A DNA stretch of 64,000 bases, taken from positions 558,001-622,000 of the forward strand of contig JAJTUP010000004.1 in NCBI GenBank assembly GCA_021399435.1, given 5' to 3'. The stretch is from Diaporthe sp. PMI_573. Taxonomy: Eukaryota > Ascomycota > Sordariomycetes > Diaporthales > Diaporthaceae. Under the pieces are notes generated by a model. That model was not told where the DNA came from and made no database searches. It worked only from the letters and a program-made list of their open reading frames with translations. Numbering within the stretch: the first letter of the stretch is position 1; each line of letters starts with the position of its first letter. Of the stretch, positions 1 through 11,572 are shown in pieces. Position numbers and translations under genes: made by a program.

Positions 1-2
1 CG

Positions 3-3000
3 CTTGGAGTCTCTCCCTCAGGAGTTTCCACCACATCAAACCCCTTCCTGACTCCTGCAGGTTCAGAAGACCCCTTCCTCACCCCAAACAACAGAAGCCG
101 GTCCACCAGCGTCGCCACGCATGTCGTCGACAGGGAGGAGGCCCTGCGGCCGGACCCCGGCACCGAGGGCGATTTCAAGGTCGACGATAACCCGTTCGCC
201 TTCAGCCCGGGCCAGCTCAACAAGCTGCTGAACCCAAAGTCTCTCGCCGCCTTCAGGGCGCTCGGCGGCCTCAAGGGGGTCGCCAGGGGCCTCCAGACAG
301 ATCTCGATGCCGGTCTGAGCATCGACGAGACCAGCGTGCGGAGGAGGATTGCATTCCAGGAGGCGGTTGACGGGACCGAGGCCAAGGCGGAGACATCGTC
401 AACACCCGGCGGAGAAGCATTCTCGGACCGCACCCGCGTATATGGCCGCAACGTTCTCCCGCCCAAGAAGGCCACGCCGCTGTGGAGGCTGATGTGGAAC
501 GCCTACAACGACAAGGTCCTCATCCTGCTGACTGTCGCCGCCGTCATCTCCCTCGCCCTCGGCCTCTACGAGACCCTTGGCGTGGACCACCCGGAAGGAG
601 CACCGCCAGCCGTGGACTGGATCGAGGGTGTCGCCATCTGCGTTGCCATCATCATCGTCGTCGGTGTCGGATCGATCAACGACTGGCAAAAGGAGAAGGC
701 CTTTGTGCGACTCAACGAGAAGAAGGAAGATCGCGAGATCAAGGTTATCCGAAGCGGCAAGGCGGTCATCATCAACGTGCACGATCTCTTGGTCGGAGAC
801 GTCGTCAACCTCGAGCCCGGTGACCTCATCCCCGTGGACGGCATCTTCATCAGCGGCCATGACCTCAAGTGCGACGAGTCCTCGGCCACCGGAGAGTCGG
901 ACGCCCTCAAGAAGACGGGTGGCGATCGGGTCTTCAAGATGCTCGAGAACGGCGAGAAGGCCAAGTCTGCCGACCTGGACCCCTTCATCATCTCGGGCGC
1001 CAAGGTCCTTGAGGGCATGGGCACCTTCGTCTGCACCTCGGTCGGCCCCTACTCCAGCTTCGGCAAGATCATGATGTCTGTCCGGACTGAGGTCGAGGCC
1101 ACACCCCTCCAGAAGAAGCTCGAGGGCCTCGCTGGCGCCATCGCCAAGCTCGGTGGAAGCGCCGCCCTGCTGCTGTTCTTCGTCCTGCTCTTCCGCTTCC
1201 TAGCCAACCTACCAAATGACAACCGGGACGGTCCCACGAAGGCATCTACCTTCATGGTAAGTCTGCATTGACAACCCGGCCCCAATCTTGATGAGCTCAC
1301 CAGAAGCTGACTCGCTCAATAGGACATCCTGATCGTCGCCATCACCATTATCGTCGTTGCTGTCCCAGAGGGTCTCCCACTGGCAGTGACACTCGCCCTG
1401 GCCTTCGCAACCACCCGCATGCTCAAGGAGAACAACCTGGTGCGAGTGCTCCGCGCCTGTGAGACCATGGGCAATGCCACGACCGTGTGCTCCGACAAGA
1501 CCGGCACACTCACCACCAACAAGATGACCGTCGTCGCCGGCACATTTGGATCCACCAACTTCGCCAAGTCCGACGGCGAGAAGTCCACCACGACGGTCTC
1601 GCAGTGGGCGTCCAGCCTGTCCCCCGCAGCCAAGGAGGCCATCGTCCAGTCGGTCGCCATCAACTCGACGGCCTTTGAGGGCGAGGACCAGGGCCAGTTC
1701 GCCTTCATCGGGTCCAAGACCGAGACGGCCCTCCTGCAGCTGGCCAAGGACCACCTGGGCATGCAGTCGCTGCCCGAGGCGCGCGCCAACGAGCAGGTCG
1801 TGCAGATGTTCCCCTTCGACTCGGGCAAGAAGTGCATGGGCGCCGTCATCAAGCTGCGCAGCGGCGGGACCCGCCTGCTGGTCAAGGGCGCCTCCGAGAT
1901 CCTCCTCGGGTACTGCTCCTCCAAGGCCAACATCACCGACCTCTCCGTCGCCCCCATCACCCAGGCCGACAAGGACGAGCTCTCCGCCACCATCGACAGC
2001 TACGCCCGCCAGTCGCTCCGCACCATCGGCATCGTCTACTGCGACTACCAGCAGTGGCCGCCGCTGGGCGCCAGGGTCGAGGACGGCTCCGTCGAGTTCG
2101 CATCCGTGCTCAAGAACCTCGTCTTCCTCGGCGTCGTGGGCATCCAGGACCCCGTGCGCCCCGGCGTTCCCGAGTCTGTCAAGAAGGCGCAGCACGCCGG
2201 CGTCGTCATCCGCATGGTCACGGGCGACAACGCGGTGACGGCGCGGGCCATCGCCATCGAGTGTGGTATCCTCACCGAGGGCGGTGTCGTCATGGAGGGT
2301 CCCGCCTTCAGGACTCTTAGCGACGATGAGATGGACCGCACCCTCCCCAAGCTGCAGGTCCTCGCACGGTCCTCTCCCGAGGACAAGAGGATCCTCGTCA
2401 CCCGGCTCAAGCGCCTCGGTGAGACTGTAGCTGTCACCGGTGATGGAACCAACGACGCCCCTGCCCTCAAGGCTGCTGATGTTGGTTTCTCCATGGGTAT
2501 CTCTGGAACTGAAGTCGCCAAGGAGGCGTCTGCCATCGTGCTGATGGATGATAACTTCTCCTCCATCATCATGGCTCTCAAGTGGGGCCGCGCCGTCAAC
2601 GACGCGGTCCAGAAGTTCCTTCAGGTATGTATCTTCCTCTCAACCCAATCGCGTGCTTCATTTCACTAACGTCACCTCCAGTTCCAAATCACCGTCAACA
2701 TCACAGCCGTCCTGCTGGCCTTCGTCTCCGCCGTCTCAGACCCGGAGATGCGCTCCGTCCTGACAGCCGTGCAGCTCCTCTGGGTGAACCTGATCATGGA
2801 CACCTTCGCCGCCCTGGCGCTGGCGACTGACCCGCCCACGGAGAAGATCCTCAACCGCCCACCCCAGGGCAAGAAGGCCCCCCTGATCACGACCAACATG
2901 TGGAAGATGATCATCGGGCAGGCCATCTTCCAGCTGGCCGTCACCTTTACGCTGTACTTTGCCGGGCCCCAGATCTTCCCATCATACAGCGACATCGAGC

Positions 3001-3590
3001 TGCGCACCGTCGTCTTCAACACCTTCGTCTGGATGCAGATCTTCAACGAGTTCAACAACCGCCGCCTCGACAACCGCTTCAACATCTTCGAGGGCCTGCA
3101 CCGCAACCAGTTCTTCATCGTCATCAACATCCTCATGGTCGGCTTGCAGGTCGCAATCATCTTTGTCGGCGGCCGCGTCTTCTCCGTCAACCCGTCCGGC
3201 CTCAACGGGCCCCAGTGGGCCGTGTCCATCGTCCTCGCCCTTCTGTGTATGCCCTGGGCCGTCGTGGTCCGTCTCTTCCCCGACGCGTGGTTTGCGCGCA
3301 TCGCCCGCATCGTCGGCGGGCCCGTCGCCGTGGCCTACCGCGCCCTCGGCCGCTTCTTCAGCAGCATCGGGAGGCTCTTCAAGAAGAACAAGAAGACCGC
3401 CGACGAGGAGGCGACCGGCAGTGAGCAGCAGGGCGAGCCGGAGCAGATGAGCCAGAGGACCAACTCTGACCCTGTCGATTCGCCTGTTGTTGTCGTCTCG
3501 GATACCGACGGGTCTAACAACAACAACAAGAACATAACTACCGCCCCCGAGATCATGGTAGAGGATCCCGAGGGTAGAAAGGGTAACTAG
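3..3590 (+). CDS. PMC1-type P-type calcium-transporting ATPase (5' partial)
   Basis: ATP-driven calcium pump of the PMCA/PMC1 family (P2B type), expected in the vacuolar or plasma membrane, exporting cytosolic calcium. The frame is open to the window edge, so the N-terminus is missing. Exons are 3..1256, 1323..2624 and 2682..3590; introns begin GTAAGT and GTATGT and both are phase 0. At least 1154 residues are visible. Landmarks in order: a pre-membrane stretch, TGES actuator loop (about nt 890), PEGLP in the fourth membrane helix (about nt 1365), SDKTGTLT with the phosphorylated Asp at nt 1494-1496, TGDN, TGDGTNDAPALKAADVG hinge, then the C-terminal helices. The tail is Ser/Asn rich and hydrophilic, with no obvious regulatory domain. 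Fungi often carry several paralogues, so no symbol is given. The family call is secure. Confidence 0.96.
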
Positions 3591-4208
3591 TGGTTCGAAA
3601 AAGCGTGTGGTGTGTGTGTCTCTGTGTCTGTGCGAGTGGGTATAATTGTATTTTTATAAACAAGGCGTTCTGGTAGGGGGTTGGCTCGGGGCAACGGAGG
3701 GGAAAGTGGGTTCGGTGGGGGTGGCCATTTTGCTTTTACGAAGATACCGACGATACGACGCTAGAATACCTCATGTATATACTATACCAGATCCTAGTAC
3801 ATTACGAAGACATGTTTACAATAACCTCTAAATGCTCAACCTTGGTAATCTGTTTGAGTTGTTAGTACCTGTTCGTACAATTTGCACCCATCTTGAAACT
3901 TCGCTGGCGGGATTGGGGACGATGGAGAGTTCACAAAATCCTCCAAGTTCTCGACAAGTTCCCGACGCACATCCACGGTGTTGAGCTTTTGTCAGCTGCC
4001 ACTCTATGCTCAGATGCTGCACACAGCCCCGGAAGGATAATGAGGTCACATGATTGTATTAAATATAAGAAAGGTCCCGGGATTCATTCCAAAAGATACC
4101 TTGGGGTGCACTATGTTGCATGCGAAGGACAGAGACAGCCACGAGAGACGCCTACAGAAGGAGAATAGTACAAGATAAACAATACCAGACCGTGGTGCAT
4201 CCATTTAA
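3591..4208. other. Intergenic, convergent 3' ends
   Basis: Lies between the convergent ATPase and the GPI-type protein gene. It starts with a GT-rich run after the ATPase stop (3605-3640). Short open frames here have no recognisable content. I see no RNA gene. Confidence 0.6.
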
Positions 4209-5016
4209 TCAGAGCCCCATTGCATACAGAGCGCCGACAGCAACGGCGCCATAGGCAGCAAAACCGGCAACAGCAGTAGGCGCGGCGCCAGCAGCCTGGA
4301 CCAGAAGAGAAATGAGCGTCAGCCTCGACAATGTTCTACACTCGAACAACTTCAAATGAACGGAATACATGAAATACAAACTCACCGAAGCAGCAGTGCC
4401 AGACGAGGACGCAGCAGATTCAGAGGCCGTGGCAGAAGCAGAAGCAGAATCGGACGCCGAAGCTGAAGCCGAAGCTGAAGCACCGGTAGCAGATGCGGAC
4501 GGCGACGATGAGGACGCAGAGCCAGCGGCCGCGGCAGCCTCGCAGGCTGCAGTGCTGTTGCTAGCCACGACGGCCGCGCCGACGCCCTCCTGCGGGCCGG
4601 ACAGCGGCTCGGTGGCGAGCCCGCACGAGGCGGCGGCGGTCTCGATGCTGTCGCCGTAGTACTTCCAGATGTCCTCGTTGTCCGGGCCGGCGCACTGCAG
4701 GCAGTTCTCGTAGTTTGTCTGGAAGATCTGGTCGTCGCAGATGGTGGCGTTGCAGTTGCGGACTTCTATTATTGCCTGGCCTGTGTTGGGTGCGTGCCTG
4801 TGTGAGTAGGGTGTGTGTGTGTGCTTTCAAGTAATTGTGTAGATGGTGAGATGGCTTACCGCAGGTGTCATGACAGTTGTATGATGGAGATCCGGCGGTC
4901 TCATTCTGGCGCTTTGCGAGGATGGGGTGGATGAACACTCCGGCAGCGGCGAAATCATTCGCCAGGGCGGTGGAAGCTGCGAGAGCTGTGCTGATGACCC
5001 ATCTGAGAGCGACCAT
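4209..5016 (-). CDS. Small cysteine-rich secreted protein with GPI-type tail
   Basis: Exons on the minus strand: 5016..4860, 4780..4386 and 4295..4209. The spliced frame closes at 212 residues. A hydrophobic signal peptide (about 1-19, ending ALA) is followed by a Lys-Arg pair near residues 34-35 that could be a Kex2 site. A cysteine-containing core follows, with NCNATIC, YENCLQC and ASCGL. Next is a long Ala/Ser-rich low-complexity stretch (a typical O-glycosylated stalk), then a hydrophobic end rich in Ala, Val and Gly that looks like a GPI attachment signal. The likely location is the cell surface or wall. I do not recognise a named domain with certainty; the layout resembles the many fungal Cys-rich GPI proteins of unknown function. 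The low-complexity stalk is encoded by a GCTGAA/GAAGCT-like repeat visible at 4436-4490. Confidence 0.82.
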
Positions 5017-7133
5017 TGTGATGTACTTGTTCTGAGGGATCAGAACCGACTGAGATTGGATGTTTCGTTATCAAACACAGATACGGGCAGGTGGAATTGG
5101 TTGGCAGAAGGAAAACAAAGATGGACTCTGACACGTGAAAAGAGAATTGGCCTTTTTAATGTGAACGGGTCGGTCACGTAGGCAACATCATGCCGGCCCA
5201 AGCTCTTCGCCAGCATGTTGACCGCTCACAAGTGGAGACTTGGCATAACAGTACCTACATTGAACCGGCTGATCCGGGTTGAACCGAATCCCTCCGCTGT
5301 TCCTAGCCCTGTCGAGTGCAGTGCATGGAGTAAGAGATTTTCTCGACATCCATGAGGAGCCAGATCGACCCACCGGAGAACAGAGATTCCGGACAGGAGC
5401 ATGTCCTCCAGATGGGAAGCAACCTCGGGGGTCGTATCTCGTATATCCGTGGTGGGCGCTTCCAAGTCCTCCAAATCCGGATCAAAGCACGAGATTCAGC
5501 GGCCGAGCTTCCTGGACAAGTTAGCACAAAATGCGAGAAAGGCATTCTCGCCCAGTCAACAGCTGATGGACAGCCATGGCATCTTTGCCAACGGACAGGC
5601 TTGGGGTCGGATCCGAGCCCTGCTTGCGGCTCGCTAAGCAAGGGCCAAGGGTGAAGGGCTCTCTCGCGGTTGGAGCATGGACCGAAACGACGCCGATTGG
5701 ACAGAGCCACGGTGAGGATGCCACCAAAGAATGATCTGATAAGATTAGATCAAAGTTTGAGTCTCCACTCGTCTGCATCGAGCTCGGACGCTAGGGTAGC
5801 TAGCGCCATCAGATAAGAATGAGGAGGTAAAAGGCTAAACAGCAAACTTGTTTGTCCCCTGTTGCCGCTCCACACCTGTGTCAATCCCCCGACCTTGTCT
5901 CTCCAGATTTTCGTCCGCCACACGTGAAAGTGAAGATCATATGGATCATATGGATCATACCTTCCTTTCGCGAGGGGAGAGTGGAGAGACAGACTGAGCT
6001 ATCAGGCTGTCTCTTGTTGTCGACTTGACCGCCCAAAGTCTGTGGATACCTCGTCCGACTCGGTTGACTTCAAAGGCTACGGAAACGACACTTTTGAAAG
6101 CCGACGTTACACTTGCGTGAGTACTACTGTGGTGCCCAATAAATCGAAGATGCTCGGTAAGCATGACTGGACCCGGTTTTCTGTTGTTCAGGACCCATCC
6201 ATATGCAAGCAATGACTGTCCAGGTGCAACCCACTTCTTTCCACGGAAAATGGGGCCTCATTCGATTACCTTGTGACCGGTCACAGACCGCACTACGATA
6301 TTTTCTCAAGTCTGAGGTAAATACTTGGTACCAGACTAGGGGCCGCCATTCTATCTGCACCACGAAAAATGACTTTCAACCCACGAACACGTACGGTAAG
6401 GTGTTGCAGTCATGTCCACAATCAAGCTATCAATACCTGAGCGTGACAAGGGCGCCATAAACCGAGCGATCTGGAGCCAAGCTCGAGCATTTACCTAATA
6501 AGTGCCGTGATACATCTGGTGATAAGGTCCGACTTGGCAGGCGAACAGGCCGAATCCGCGTAAAGCGATGTCGGTCGGACCCATCTAATCGCCAGGTCAG
6601 GGTTCGAGAAGCGGCCCTCCACACCCACTTTGTAACGAACCACTCACGTCCAGTGGTTCAGACTGTTGTTCCCTGACTTGCATGCAGTGAATATGTGGTG
6701 TTCACCCAAGGCGGAGCTTGGCGGGACCTTTGACAGGCAGGTCGACCCATTATCTAGCCTAGGCAGCTTGTCGTCTGACTTGCCCAATGAGAATACTTGT
6801 CCGGGTCTCCCCAAGCCTTTCTGGCCACCCTCTCCCGCGTATCGTAAATCCTTTCTGAGCTGTACCCCACCCACCGCCGCATGTTCTCGGCTTGCTCTTG
6901 CCGCAGCTTCCTGTTCACTCGCCATCTTGCAAGGGACTCGGAGCGCCGCAGCCCTCGGCCTCCTCTGGATACATATTAGTCAAGGGACCCATTCGCCACA
7001 CCTAGCCTTGCAAACTCCTATATATCATCCGGTTCACAGTCGGACAACCAGCTAGCAAGCCTATTATTCTCTCACCTGGCGTGTCGTCTGCTTTCATCCA
7101 AGGTCAACCCGCTTCTTCTCAGTGACCCTCAAG
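5017..7133. other. Long intergenic region between divergent genes
   Basis: About 2.1 kb between the GPI-type protein (-) and the BIM1-like gene (+). Several open frames exist on both strands around 5300-5780 and 6640-7055, but they overlap one another and resemble no family. A small direct repeat, ATCATATGG-like and about 9 bp long, occurs three times at 5937-5960. The region probably holds two promoters. No RNA gene seen. Confidence 0.5.
7018..7025 (+). promoter_or_regulatory. TATA-like box of the BIM1-like gene
   Basis: CTATATAT lies about 110 bp upstream of the chosen ATG at 7134 and is followed by a C/T-rich leader, the usual layout of a strong fungal promoter. Position only; activity is inferred. 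Confidence 0.4.
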
Positions 7134-8163
7134 ATGCGTTTCACCACCACGCTCACGACTCTCGGCTCTCTCGCCATGGGCGCCAGGGCAGAAGTCCACG
7201 GTGCGAGCGCAGAGGGCACCACTATGGGCCCTGTTGCCTTCCTGTGGCCTGGTGACAGGCCTTGGAGTGCTTCGCACGACAATGCCGGGCCTTGTGGCTC
7301 TGCTGAGGGTGTTACTAACAGAACTGAGTTTCCCATTAGTAAGCATACGGTTTGAGCAGTCATCCTTCCAAATCGCTGACATTTGCTGCCAGGTCAGGGA
7401 CAGGTAGCCTTGTCGATTGCCGACGAAGCTTACAAGGTCGCCTTCTACATTGCCTTTGATAACGGTACGTTTCGACTCTGAGCGGCTGGCTGAGTCGCAT
7501 CGAGACTGCCCTCCATTACTGACACTGTACTATAAAGAGCCAACCACCCAGAGCGAGTTCACGGAGCAGATCGTCCAGAACATCACCGAGGTCGAGCCGG
7601 GCCACCAGTGCTACAAGATTGCCTCGCTCCCCAGCTCAGCCACCGCGGGTACCAACGCCACCATCCAGCTCGCATACTGGGCTGACTACGAGGGCGAGAA
7701 CGGCGGCAAGAATGAGACCTTCTATGCCTGCGCCGATATCGTAAGAGACACCCATCTATCTTCTATTCCTCCCATGTCACGACATGACTAACCGGCTCCC
7801 ATCACCAAACAGACCCTCGTCGAGGCTGCAGACTTCTCAGCCCAGGTCCCCTGCTTCAACGTGACATCCGCAGACTTCGACTCTGGCGACGCCACAGCCA
7901 CCGAGACCGTGGCCGCCGCGACGGTGACGCCCACCGCCGCCGCCTCCTCGTCCTCCGGGTCAGGCGGTCTCAGCAAGGGCGCCATCGCCGGCATCGCCGT
8001 GGGCACCATCGTCGGGTCCCTGGCCGTCGTCGGCGCCTTCGCGTTCATGCTGCTCAAGAGGAGGAGGTCGGCGTCTGCTGCTGCCGCGTCTGCCGTGCCG
8101 GCGCAGGGCGCCCAGATGAAGCAGAGGGAGGGAGATGTTGCTAGTGTCTCTACTGGACACTGA
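7134..8163 (+). CDS. BIM1-like copper-site protein with C-terminal membrane anchor
   Basis: Four exons: 7134..7338, 7393..7464, 7538..7740 and 7813..8163; the spliced frame closes at 276 residues. Signal peptide is about 1-19. The mature region carries marks of the BIM1-like (X325, LPMO-related but non-oxidative) family: MGPVAFLWP, DNAGPCGS, GVTNRTEFPIS, GQVALSIADEA, EPGHQCYKI and FYACADITL. A Ser/Ala/Thr-rich linker follows, then one transmembrane helix (GAIAGIAVGTIVGSLAVVG) with a KRRR stop-transfer and a short cytoplasmic tail. The family includes Cryptococcus Bim1, needed for copper uptake. Here the first histidine would be the third residue of the mature chain (E-V-H) if cleavage follows Ala19, rather than the N-terminal residue as in copper-binding members. 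The start was chosen at MRFTTT because it directly precedes the hydrophobic core; an in-frame ATG does not lie further upstream in a better context. Confidence 0.88.
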
Positions 8164-9484
8164 GCGTTTGCGTTGTTCTGCGAGATAAAGACGGTTGGGT
8201 AGGAGAGGATCAGCGGAAGGCATGTAGGGTGGGTGTGAAAGCCCATGACTGGCATATGATTTGTAACATGTGTAACGAGGAACTGTGATACCTGAGTTGA
8301 TGGAGGATGCGGTCGTTGGCTTGGTCACGATGAGACAAGATGAAACACCTTTCAGTCCATTCCATTTGAATCGATTTCTTCTTAGTGCATTCCACGCGCA
8401 CGCAGATCATTTCTTGGACCATCCGCCTTGCTGACCTGGCGAGAGTGAGTTCTTAAACGCCTAACCAGACTTTGGCACATCGCAAGCACCTCTGAGTCTA
8501 GCATACGGCTAGAGACGGAGCACCACGTCAAGCAAGACATCAAAAAGGACAACACCTGGGCGTCTGAGGGATCCCGTATCTGACGAAGACAACGGATGAA
8601 TGCAGCGGCTTCCACTTTAGGATGCCCCAAGATACGGTAGACGGTGCCACCCAAAGCGGCCCGAAACAAATGGCCGACACCTATAATCCATCGTACCCTC
8701 AATCGAGACCAAGCGGGCCGACAGAATGGGCACTGGAAAGGAATAGGCCAGAAGAGGAGGTGGCCGGGCAAGTTCAGTGGATGCTTACATATGTGGGCGC
8801 GATACGTCATAGCGGCCCGAAATATTAGGTCGCGGTGTTTTCATACTGGTATTAGCTCGCCGTTGTGCTGATACTCTCCAGAATAATAACGAGTTGCTAT
8901 TTCATTATGAAAGGCGTTGTACAAAGTGCCACTGAACAAAAAAAAAACCAAAAAACCTAGTCTGTATGAACACCGCGTTCCTGCGCATGTCTATGAATTC
9001 TTTTGATTTGGATGTCGATTGCTGGATCGTCAGTCAGTCTATAATAGTTAGAGTTCCCCTACGGGGGAAGGCTTGGCGTTAGTGCTTATATTGTACCCCG
9101 GTCGTCCCCATATTTTCCTCATGCTCTGAGCTTACGCCAATCCTGTGGGTTGAGCCAGAGAATCGACCTGGCCCTGGACCCGGCCCGCAGGATCTCTAGA
9201 ACCATCATTCAAACAGCAACCATTTTTAGCGATGGATGCGAGGATCTGCAAGTTTGAGACAAGCTGGTATGCGTATGTGACCGAGGACGGAAGTTTCATG
9301 AATAAATAGAATTCACGTTGCACTCCAAGATCCTGGACCGAGATGCATGAACTCCAGTATCTAAAGAAGCGGACTGAACTCGAGTAACTCGAACAATTTA
9401 CCACAACAATCCTGTTGATCAGCGATTTCTGTAGAATTTTTTTATTATTCTTTTCATTTCTTTGACTTTATTAAATTCGTCAAA
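8164..9484. other. Intergenic region
   Basis: 1.3 kb between two plus-strand genes. Contains an A-rich run at 8937-8955. Open frames on either strand (for example 8382-8810 minus) have no family signature. Nothing else recognised. Confidence 0.5.
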
Positions 9485-11010
9485 ATGGTGGTAGACATCA
9501 AGCCAGACGATATTGGGCACCGCCAAGACGCCCAAAGTCCCGAAGATGCGATCAAGAGGACCAAGGACTATATGGCCAACCCCAAATTGTATCCAAACGG
9601 GAGGCTGAAGCTGGATGGAAAGACGGAAATCATCAAGCAGCGTTTCGAAGATTTCCGCGTCAAGGCCAAGGGCATTCCCCCGAAGCCGCATTTCTTCCTC
9701 GCTCATCAGATCCATCTCGCTGAAGACAAGAAATTCTGGCTGATCGGAAGGCGAGATCCTTTTGACCAAGTCCAATACATCAATCCCAAGGGCAAGGAGC
9801 GGGACGGACATGCTGGCATGTCCATGATACATATTATGGGTATTCCAAGGAACGACCCCAAGCGAGATGGCTCCCTCAGCCGCGAGCCGATCTACAACGG
9901 CGTCTCGCTGCACGCCAAGAACGCCGACGTCCTACAACACATGAAGAAAACATTCAAGTACTGGTGGGACGCGGAGCCCAACAAGCGCACGCGCAAGAAC
10001 ATCATCGGCGCGCAGGCGCGGGCGATCGTGTGGAAGTTCAAAGAGGACCTCAAGGCGCAGGGCAAAGGGGACGGCGTCGACGCGCAGACCAAGGCCGAGA
10101 ACTCCAAGAAGAGCCTGCAGGGCGAGTACCAGAGCGGCGCGGAGCTCCTGGACCAGGTCGAGGAGATCCAGGAGAAGAACTGCATCTCGACGGGCGAGTT
10201 CCGGTACGAGGACCTGCACCGCTGGGACAAGTTCCTCGACCTGCTGTGCATGCACCTCCGGGGCCGCGCGCACGTGAAGAAGAACCCGAAGCTGAGCCCC
10301 TCTGTGCTAGGGTGGCAGCACCCGATCAACCGCCTCCTCAAGGCCCACGAGAGCTACAAGCTGCTGAGCAAGTATGAGGAGGAGAACGTCATCCGGTTCG
10401 ACGACTTTGACTTTGCGCTGCACCTCCGCCCCGACAACAGCGTCGACTACCTCCACATGCACATCTTCCTGTGGCCAGCGCGGTACCGCATCTACAGCTG
10501 TGTTATCTGGGATCCTCTGTACAAGGGCATTGTTGAAGTTGCCAAGGTTGCTATGCAATACCCTGGTCCCGTCGGCGAGGCGGCTGGATCGGGCGGGTCT
10601 CAGCAGCAGCAGCAACAACAGTCTGGCCAGGCCAAACAATTGCCCTGGGGTTACGAGGAGCCCGACAACAAAGACGCGTGAGTAATACAATTGCCGAGAT
10701 TAATTCTTCTGCTGAGAATCTTCTACTGACATTCGAAAACAGCCAGATCAAAGCGCTACAGCACCGCGTCCAAATCCTGGAGCAGCACTGCAAGGCCAAG
10801 GGAATCGGCCTGCCTCAAGAGCAGGTCCAGCCCGCCGCCAAACCACAGCAATCCCAGGCTCGAACCGCGGCCTCCAGCACGGGAAAGACGGCTGCTCAGC
10901 CAGTACAAGGCGGCTCCCCGGCCAAGGGGTCGCAGCAGCAAATGGCGGTCAGGTCCGATGCCAGAAAGGCAGCGCCGGGGACTAAGACAGCTGCACAGAC
11001 CACTCGGTAG
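9485..11010 (+). CDS. Divergent HIT-like superfamily protein, function unknown
   Basis: Two exons, 9485..10677 and 10743..11010 (donor GTGAGT); the frame closes at 486 residues. I do not recognise an established family. Two parts look like a stretched histidine-triad fold. Residues about 82-125 read KKFWLIGRRDPFDQ..., then YINPKGKERDGHAG...IHIMGIP, like the HIT pattern of a conserved INP-G-H-x-L-V-IP strand pair. Residues 322-331 are YLHMHIFLWP, like the H-x-H core of the triad but with only two of the three histidines. Between them lies a charged, Lys/Glu-rich insertion of about 190 residues. The C-terminus is low complexity with a run of seven Gln and a short coiled-coil-like segment in exon 2 (QIKALQHRVQILEQH). 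No signal peptide, so probably cytosolic or nuclear. The gene call is strong; the fold call is tentative. Confidence 0.72.
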
Positions 11011-11480
11011 TTGCACATAGTAACATTATCCTCCTGGGTGGGGTAATGCAAGTTGTTGTTTATGGGAATCATCTATAGGGCTGGGTCCAACGAGTTTGAT
11101 AGGCGGCAAAACAAGCAAAGTGAATCGAAATTGGTACATCATCAAGATGTAGATCATGAACCGTGAGGCGCTGTGTCACTCCTTCTTCATCAGATCTACT
11201 TCGAACTTGAAACAAAGGGAGATATAAGCTCTTCATAGACTCGGCACCCCTCTTGAATGCTCAAGTACGTATTGGCCGTAGGATTGCTGTGCATCAGCTT
11301 GCATCGGCCGTAATCAATATGAACCATTTGAACACCTACCTTAGTACTGCATCTATTGATGGCGCAGAAGCGGTTCTCGCTAGCCTTGTCTGTGCGGCTG
11401 TCACAAGGCTGTCTATGTTTTCTGGGCCAAGTGCCACAGACAATCGTATTCTAAACCTACTGTTATCGGCAGTTTTTTTT
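11011..11480. other. Intergenic
   Basis: 3' flank of the HIT-like gene up to the left inverted repeat. A poly-T run (11472-11480) abuts the repeat. No gene seen. Confidence 0.5.
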
Positions 11481-11572
11481 AAACACTGGGTGTTTAAGCG
11501 TTTACCACTGTATGAAGGGACCGCCTACATACTGCTTAAGAAGCGTACGTACACGGATTAAAAATGAAACCA
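11481..11572 (+). repeat. Left copy of 92-bp inverted repeat
   Basis: Matches the reverse complement of 13404-13495 at 85 of 92 positions. Differences fall at about 11485, 11495, 11498, 11532, 11545, 11548 and 11565 and are all C/T or G/A. Confidence 0.9.

Noticed and set aside
1209..2195. 328-residue minus-strand open frame over the calcium ATPase
   Set aside because: A shadow of the GC-rich third positions of the ATPase; repetitive Asp/Gly/Leu/Val composition and no domain.
5303..5778. Overlapping open frames on both strands
   Set aside because: Frames on both strands overlap with equal length and none shows a domain or splice logic.
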